From assembly GCF_000722775.1 (NCBI RefSeq), contig NZ_JPFZ01000007.1, positions 2,501 to 66,500 of the forward strand: a stretch of DNA of 64,000 bases. Direction: 5' to 3'. The notes under the pieces are model-generated. The model was not told where the DNA came from and did no database searches. It saw only the letters and a program-made list of their open reading frames with translations. This DNA is from Streptococcus mitis subsp. hohhotensis. Lineage in GTDB: Bacteria; Bacillota; Bacilli; Lactobacillales; Streptococcaceae. Positions 60,144-64,000 of this stretch are shown here, one piece after another (positions within the stretch are counted from its first letter, which is position 1; every line of letters starts with the position of its first letter). Made by a program: the position numbers and the translations under genes.

Positions 60144-60467
60144 ATGAAAAAAATGATGACATTCTTGAAAAAAGCTAAGGTTAAAGCTTTCACACTTGTG
60201 GAAATGTTGGTGGTCTTGCTCATCATCAGCGTGCTTCTCTTGCTCTTTGTACCTAATTTGACCAAGCAAAAAGAAGCAGTCAACGACAAGGGAAAAGCTG
60301 CTGTTGTTAAGGTGGTGGAAAGTCAGGCAGAACTTTATAGCTTGGATAAAAATGAAGATGCTAGCCTAAGTAAGTTACAAGCAGATGGGCGAATCACGGA
60401 AGAACAGGCTAAAGCTTATAAAGAATACCATGCTAAACAAAATACCAGTCAAACTGTTGCAGATTAA
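60144..60467 (+). CDS. comGC: Major competence pilin
   Basis: 107 residues. Prepilin leader KKAKVKA-FTLVEMLVVLLI with processing before Phe and the Glu at +5. Polymerises into the DNA-binding transformation pilus. Confidence 0.96.
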   Translation: MKKMMTFLKKAKVKAFTLVEMLVVLLIISVLLLLFVPNLTKQKEAVNDKGKAAVVKVVESQAELYSLDKNEDASLSKLQADGRITEEQAKAYKEYHAKQNTSQTVAD

Positions 60468-60864
60468 GGCATTTACCATGCTGGAAAGCCTCTTGGTTTT
60501 GGGTCTTGTGAGTATCCTTGCCTTGGGCTTGTCCGGCTCTGTTCAGTCCACTTTTGCGGCGGTAGAGGAGCAGATTTTCTTTATGGAGTTTGAAGAACTT
60601 TATCGGGAAACCCAAAAACGCAGTGTAGCCAGTCAGCAAAAGACAAGTTTAAGCATAGACGGACAGACCATTAGTAATGGCAGCCAAAAGTTGACCGTTC
60701 CTAAAGGAATTCAGGCACCATCAGGCCAAAGCATCACATTTGACCGAGCTGGGGGCAATTCGTCCCTGGCTAAGGTTGAATTTCAGACCAGTAAAGGAGC
60801 GATTCGCTATCAATTATATCTAGGAAATGGAAAAATTAAACGCATTAAGGAAACAAAAAATTAG
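60430..60864 (+). CDS. comGD: Minor competence pseudopilin
   Basis: 144 residues; prepilin motif KLLQIKA-FTMLESLLVLGL. Overlaps comGC by 38 bases; start codon uncertain because no clear RBS exists. Confidence 0.9.
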   Translation: MLNKIPVKLLQIKAFTMLESLLVLGLVSILALGLSGSVQSTFAAVEEQIFFMEFEELYRETQKRSVASQQKTSLSIDGQTISNGSQKLTVPKGIQAPSGQSITFDRAGGNSSLAKVEFQTSKGAIRYQLYLGNGKIKRIKETKN

Positions 60865-61129
60865 GGCAGTGATTTTACTGGAAGCAGTAGTCGCTCTAGC
60901 TATCTTTGCCAGTATTGCAACCCTCCTTTTGGGACAAATTCAGAAAAATAGGCAAGAAGAAGCAAAAATTTTGCAAAAGGAAGAAGTCTTGAGGGTAGCT
61001 AAGATGGCCTTGCAGACAGGTCAAAATCAGGTAAACATAAATGGAGTTGAGATTCAGGTGTTTTCTAGTGAAAAGGGATTGGAGGTCTACCATGGTTCAG
61101 AACAGTTGTTGGCTATCAAAGAGCCATAA
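60827..61129 (+). CDS. comGE: Minor competence pseudopilin
   Basis: 100 residues; [19 protein letters not shown] is a prepilin-like segment. Overlaps comGD and comGF. Confidence 0.88.
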   Translation: MEKLNALRKQKIRAVILLEAVVALAIFASIATLLLGQIQKNRQEEAKILQKEEVLRVAKMALQTGQNQVNINGVEIQVFSSEKGLEVYHGSEQLLAIKEP

Positions 61130-61553
61130 GGTCAAGGCTTTTACCTTGTTGGAATCCTTGATTGCCCTCATTGTCATCAGTGGAAGCTTACTTCTCTTTC
61201 AAGTCATGAGTCAGCTCCTCATTTCAGAAGTTCGCTACCAGCAACAAAGCGAGCAAAAAGAGTGGCTCTTGTTTGTGGACCAGTTGGAGGCAGAATTAGA
61301 CCGTTCGCAGTTTGAAAAAGTGGAAGGCAATCGCATTTATATGAAGCAAGATGGCAAGGACATCGCTATCGGTAAGTCCAAGTCAGACGATTTTCGTAAA
61401 ACAGATGCCAGTGGACGGGGTTATCAGCCGATGGTTTATGGCCTCAAATCCGCACAGATTACAGAGGACAATCAAGTGGTTCGTTTTCGTTTCCAGTTCC
61501 AAAAAGGCTTAGAAAGGGAGTTCATCTATCGTGTGGAAAAAGCAAAAAGTTAA
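61092..61553 (+). CDS. comGF: Minor competence pseudopilin
   Basis: 153 residues from ATG 61092 after [24 protein letters not shown] prepilin motif and the ComGF-like [15 protein letters not shown] region. Confidence 0.9.
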   Translation: MVQNSCWLSKSHKVKAFTLLESLIALIVISGSLLLFQVMSQLLISEVRYQQQSEQKEWLLFVDQLEAELDRSQFEKVEGNRIYMKQDGKDIAIGKSKSDDFRKTDASGRGYQPMVYGLKSAQITEDNQVVRFRFQFQKGLEREFIYRVEKAKS

Positions 61554-61944
61554 GGCGGGTGTTCTCATCTATGCAGTCACTATGGCAGCCATCTTTAGTC
61601 TTTTGTTACAATTTTACTTGAACAGACAAGCTGCCCACTATCAAGACTATGCTTTAAATAAAGAAAGGCTGATTGCTTTTGCCATGGCCAAGCGAACCAA
61701 AGATAAGGTTGAGCAAGAAAGTGGGGAACAGGCCTTTAATCTGGGTCAGGTGAGTTATCAAAATAAGAAAACAAACTTGGTGACGACGGTTCGTACGCCT
61801 AAGAGTCAATATGAGTTCCTATTTTCTTCAGTCAAAATCAAAGAAGAGAAAAGAGATAAAAAGGAAGAGGTAGCGACTAGTTCAAGCGAAAAAGTGGAGA
61901 AGAAAAAATCAGAAGAGAAGCCTGAAAAGAAAGAGAATTTCTAG
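61531..61944 (+). CDS. comGG: Competence pilus protein, last comG gene
   Basis: 137 residues, GTG start overlapping comGF. Hydrophobic N-terminus [20 protein letters not shown] and a Lys/Glu-rich C-terminus. Confidence 0.85.
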   Translation: MWKKQKVKAGVLIYAVTMAAIFSLLLQFYLNRQAAHYQDYALNKERLIAFAMAKRTKDKVEQESGEQAFNLGQVSYQNKKTNLVTTVRTPKSQYEFLFSSVKIKEEKRDKKEEVATSSSEKVEKKKSEEKPEKKENF

Positions 61945-61976
61945 CCAATCAAACTACTTTGTGCTAAACTAAAAAT

Positions 61977-62564
61977 ATGAAACATGATTTTAACCACAAA
62001 GCAGAAACTTTCGATTCGCCTAAAAATATCTTCCTTGCAAACTTGGTTTGTCAAGCAGTCGAGAAACAGATTGATCTTCTATCAGACAAAGAAATTTTGG
62101 ATTTTGGTGGAGGGACGGGTCTGTTAACCTTGCCCCTAGCCAAGCAGGCCAAGTCTGTAACATTGGTGGATATTTCGGAGAGAATGCTGGAGCAAGCTCG
62201 CTTGAAAGCGGAGCAGCAAGACATCAAGAATATCCAGTTTTTGGACCAAGATTTACTGGAAAAACCCTTGGAGAAAGAGTTTGATCTCATTGTTGTTTGT
62301 CGGGTTCTTCATCATATGCCTGATTTGGATGCGGCTCTCTCACTGTTTCATCAACATTTGAAGGAAGATGGACAACTCCTAATTGCTGATTTTACTAAGA
62401 CAGAAGCTAACCATCATGGATTTGAATTGCCTGAACTGGAAAACAAGCTAATTCAGCACGGTTTTTCATCTGTGCATAGTCAGATCCTCTATAGCGCTGA
62501 AGACCTGTTTCAAGGAAATTACTCAGAGCTCTTTTTAACAGTATCCCAAAAATCACTCGCCTAG
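61977..62564 (+). CDS. SAM-dependent methyltransferase (class I, UbiE-like)
   Basis: 195 residues. Rossmann motif I ILDFGGGTGLLTLPLA, motif post-I VTLVDISERMLEQA, and DLIVVCRVLHHMPDLD. Substrate unknown. No RBS; TGTGCTAAACT about 10 bases upstream could be an extended -10, which would give a near-leaderless mRNA. Confidence 0.85.
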   Translation: MKHDFNHKAETFDSPKNIFLANLVCQAVEKQIDLLSDKEILDFGGGTGLLTLPLAKQAKSVTLVDISERMLEQARLKAEQQDIKNIQFLDQDLLEKPLEKEFDLIVVCRVLHHMPDLDAALSLFHQHLKEDGQLLIADFTKTEANHHGFELPELENKLIQHGFSSVHSQILYSAEDLFQGNYSELFLTVSQKSLA

Positions 62565-62582
62565 TCAGGGAGTGATTTTTTA
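62551..62582 (+). terminator. Terminator overlapping the methyltransferase stop
   Basis: AATCACTC-N11-GAGTGATT then six T residues. Confidence 0.85.
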
Positions 62583-62745
62583 GGTACGACGGGCATGACG
62601 TTCATCTGAGGTGTGAGTCCTCCGTGGGCACCTGCTACCGGTGAACCAAATAGCGATTCCAAAGTCTGATTATCATGAGCTAGTAGAGGGAGGAAGGGAT
62701 AGCGAAATCGTGGCTCTACGAACAGAAAGAGCATAGAAAGTTGTA
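62583..62745 (+). other. Possible group II intron 5' relic or other structured RNA remnant
   Basis: Non-coding, GC-richer than its surroundings, with phrases such as GTGTGAGTCCTCCGTGGGC, CCTGCTACCGGTGAACC and GGGATAGCGAAATCGTGG that recall domain I of bacterial group II introns. No maturase ORF follows. Recognition is from memory and weak. Confidence 0.3.
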
Positions 62746-63026
62746 TACAGTTTTGAAGTCTTTTGCCTGTTTTACTAGTTTTATACCGAAAATATACACA
62801 CTATCTCCGATATATATATATATATATATCAAATAAAGCAATTTGCTGATTTTATTACTATTTTTGGCGTGGTTCGATTTACGGAAATATCAATGTTATA
62901 TAGCCTTATACATAGAATTGAATAATAAAAATTTTTTATAATGAGCTTATATTGAGTTGACTTAATATATTCAAAGAAGTAGAATATAATTAGGGAAAAA
63001 TACCTTTTTAGAAGAAGGAGTTAAAT
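62746..63026. promoter_or_regulatory. AT-rich leader of the adhesin gene
   Basis: Holds a (TA)9 run at 62811-62829, a TATAAT -10 at 62985-62990 with a weak -35, and RBS GAAGGAG before the ATG at 63027. No ORF seen. Confidence 0.5.
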
Positions 63027-64000
63027 ATGTTTTTTAGAAGACAAAAAGGTGAATATAGAGAGACGGATCGTGTGACCCGTTTCAAGTTGATCAAGTCAGG
63101 TAAGCATTGGTTGCGTGCCTCGACCTCTCAATTTGGACTCTTTAAAGTTTTGCGTGGTGGTGTAGATGCTGCTCAGGTAACAACTGAAGTTATCGAAGAG
63201 CAATCAGCAAATACACTAACAGGATTGGATATCCTGAAAGGGATAGCCGCAGCAGGGACGGTACTTGGAGGAGCAGTTGCAACACAAACAACTGTTTATG
63301 CCAACGACGCTCTAGAAAAGACAGTAGAGTCAAATCAAACACTTGCGAATACAGACACAGTAACTTTGGGAACAGTAAAAGATCAGGAGGGGGCTCAAGC
63401 CGACAGCTTATCAGTTTCTGTCAGCCAAAGCCAATCCTTGTCTGAGGAAGCTTCCAAGAATGCAAGTAAGCATCTTTCAGAAAGTGAAAGCCAATCAGTA
63501 AGTACTTCCACAAGTGCTTCTGTATCTGCAAGTACGTCAGCATCAACAAGTGCTGTAGCCTCTGCATCTGCAAGTACATCAGCTTTAGTAAGTGCTTCTC
63601 AATCACAAGCTGGAGTAACTTCTGAACTTGCAAAACCAGTAGCATCAGAAACAGCTTCAAACAAAGAGACATCTGTTCGTAAGGAAGATGCAGCTAATGC
63701 GACAGCTGGCGCAGCTCTTTCAAAAGTTATCACTGAAAGCCTCGCATCTCTACAAGCAGTCGAAACTCGTTTGAGTCAAATCACATCAACGACTTCAAGT
63801 TTGGTGGATACGACGACAACAGCTGCCGTAGCGACTACAGTATCTGCTGAGAGCAACAAGAAAGCTCAAGAAGACCGCAAACGTCTATCTAAAATCTCAG
63901 CGACTATGGGTGAATACCTCGCTAAGTCTATCGGTCTGCCAAATACAGAAGCAGCGGTTGCTAAGGTTAATGCAGCTGTAACAGCTATCGAAGAAGCGCT
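63027..64000 (+). CDS. Serine-rich repeat adhesin, accessory-Sec substrate (3' end outside window)
   Basis: At least 324 residues, still open at the window edge. Residues about 1-90 are a long signal peptide with the KxYKxGKxW-like motif FKLIKSGKHWLRASTSQFGL, a hydrophobic core (LTGLDILKGIAAAGTVLGGA) and a VYA-ND cleavage site, as in SRR glycoproteins exported by SecA2/SecY2. A Ser/Ala/Thr-rich repeat region follows (about 130-205: SASTSASTSAVASASASTSA), then a non-repeat domain. Binds host or bacterial ligands after O-glycosylation. Confidence 0.88.
   Translation, partial: MFFRRQKGEYRETDRVTRFKLIKSGKHWLRASTSQFGLFKVLRGGVDAAQVTTEVIEEQSANTLTGLDILKGIAAAGTVLGGAVATQTTVYANDALEKTVESNQTLANTDTVTLGTVKDQEGAQADSLSVSVSQSQSLSEEASKNASKHLSESESQSVSTSTSASVSASTSASTSAVASASASTSALVSASQSQAGVTSELAKPVASETASNKETSVRKEDAANATAGAALSKVITESLASLQAVETRLSQITSTTSSLVDTTTTAAVATTVSAESNKKAQEDRKRLSKISATMGEYLAKSIGLPNTEAAVAKVNAAVTAIEEA

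Overview
The window comes from a Streptococcus of the mitis group (S. mitis, S. oralis or S. pneumoniae-like). The flanking chromosomal genes, from memory, follow the pneumococcal order: thrC, a MATE exporter, a HAD phosphatase, a LysM surface protein, marR, pcp, a membrane protein, tgt, an OatA-type acetyltransferase, nagA, a zinc alcohol dehydrogenase, DUF1033 and the comG/cgl competence pilus operon. The prophage lysin carries choline-binding repeats, which fits a host with choline-decorated teichoic acid. The window ends inside a serine-rich repeat adhesin with an accessory-Sec signal peptide.

Layout. 1-8.75 kb is chromosomal housekeeping DNA. About 8.75-51.96 kb is a roughly 43 kb prophage, inserted between a membrane-protein gene whose -10 box overlaps the candidate attachment core and the tgt promoter. 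52-62.6 kb returns to the chromosome (tgt to the comG operon and a methyltransferase). 62.6-64 kb holds a possible intron relic and the start of the adhesin.

Prophage organisation. The leftward lysogeny module has the integrase, a membrane protein, a PemK-like protein and a CI repressor with a LexA-type protease domain. A consensus rightward promoter overlaps a CI-type operator. The early region carries many small genes, a frameshifted initiator-like gene beside three 15-bp iterons, and antisense small genes with their own extended -10 promoters. RecT, DUF1351 and a PD-(D/E)XK nuclease follow, then a cytosine methyltransferase, RuvC, MazG, YopX and a DUF1492/ArpU late regulator. A block of tRNA-like structures ending in a terminator precedes terS. 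The late region encodes terminase, portal, a head protein with an extra C-terminal domain, scaffold, capsid, a contractile tail (sheath, tube, a -1 frameshift chaperone, tape measure, XkdP-U baseplate), fibres, an SGNH hydrolase, holin and a CHAP/choline-binding lysin. It is therefore a PBSX/EJ-1-like myophage rather than the commoner streptococcal siphophage.

Most interesting are: a terminator-bounded cassette between head genes with a ribbon-helix-helix regulator, its operator and an antirepressor, which recalls the immI region of phage P22; a minor head protein with a toxin-like tail followed by a CPCC immunity-like protein; the tRNA-like array; a 27-bp palindrome repeated after three genes; and antisense moron genes sharing one promoter design. 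All functions are inferred from reading the sequence; no database search was run.
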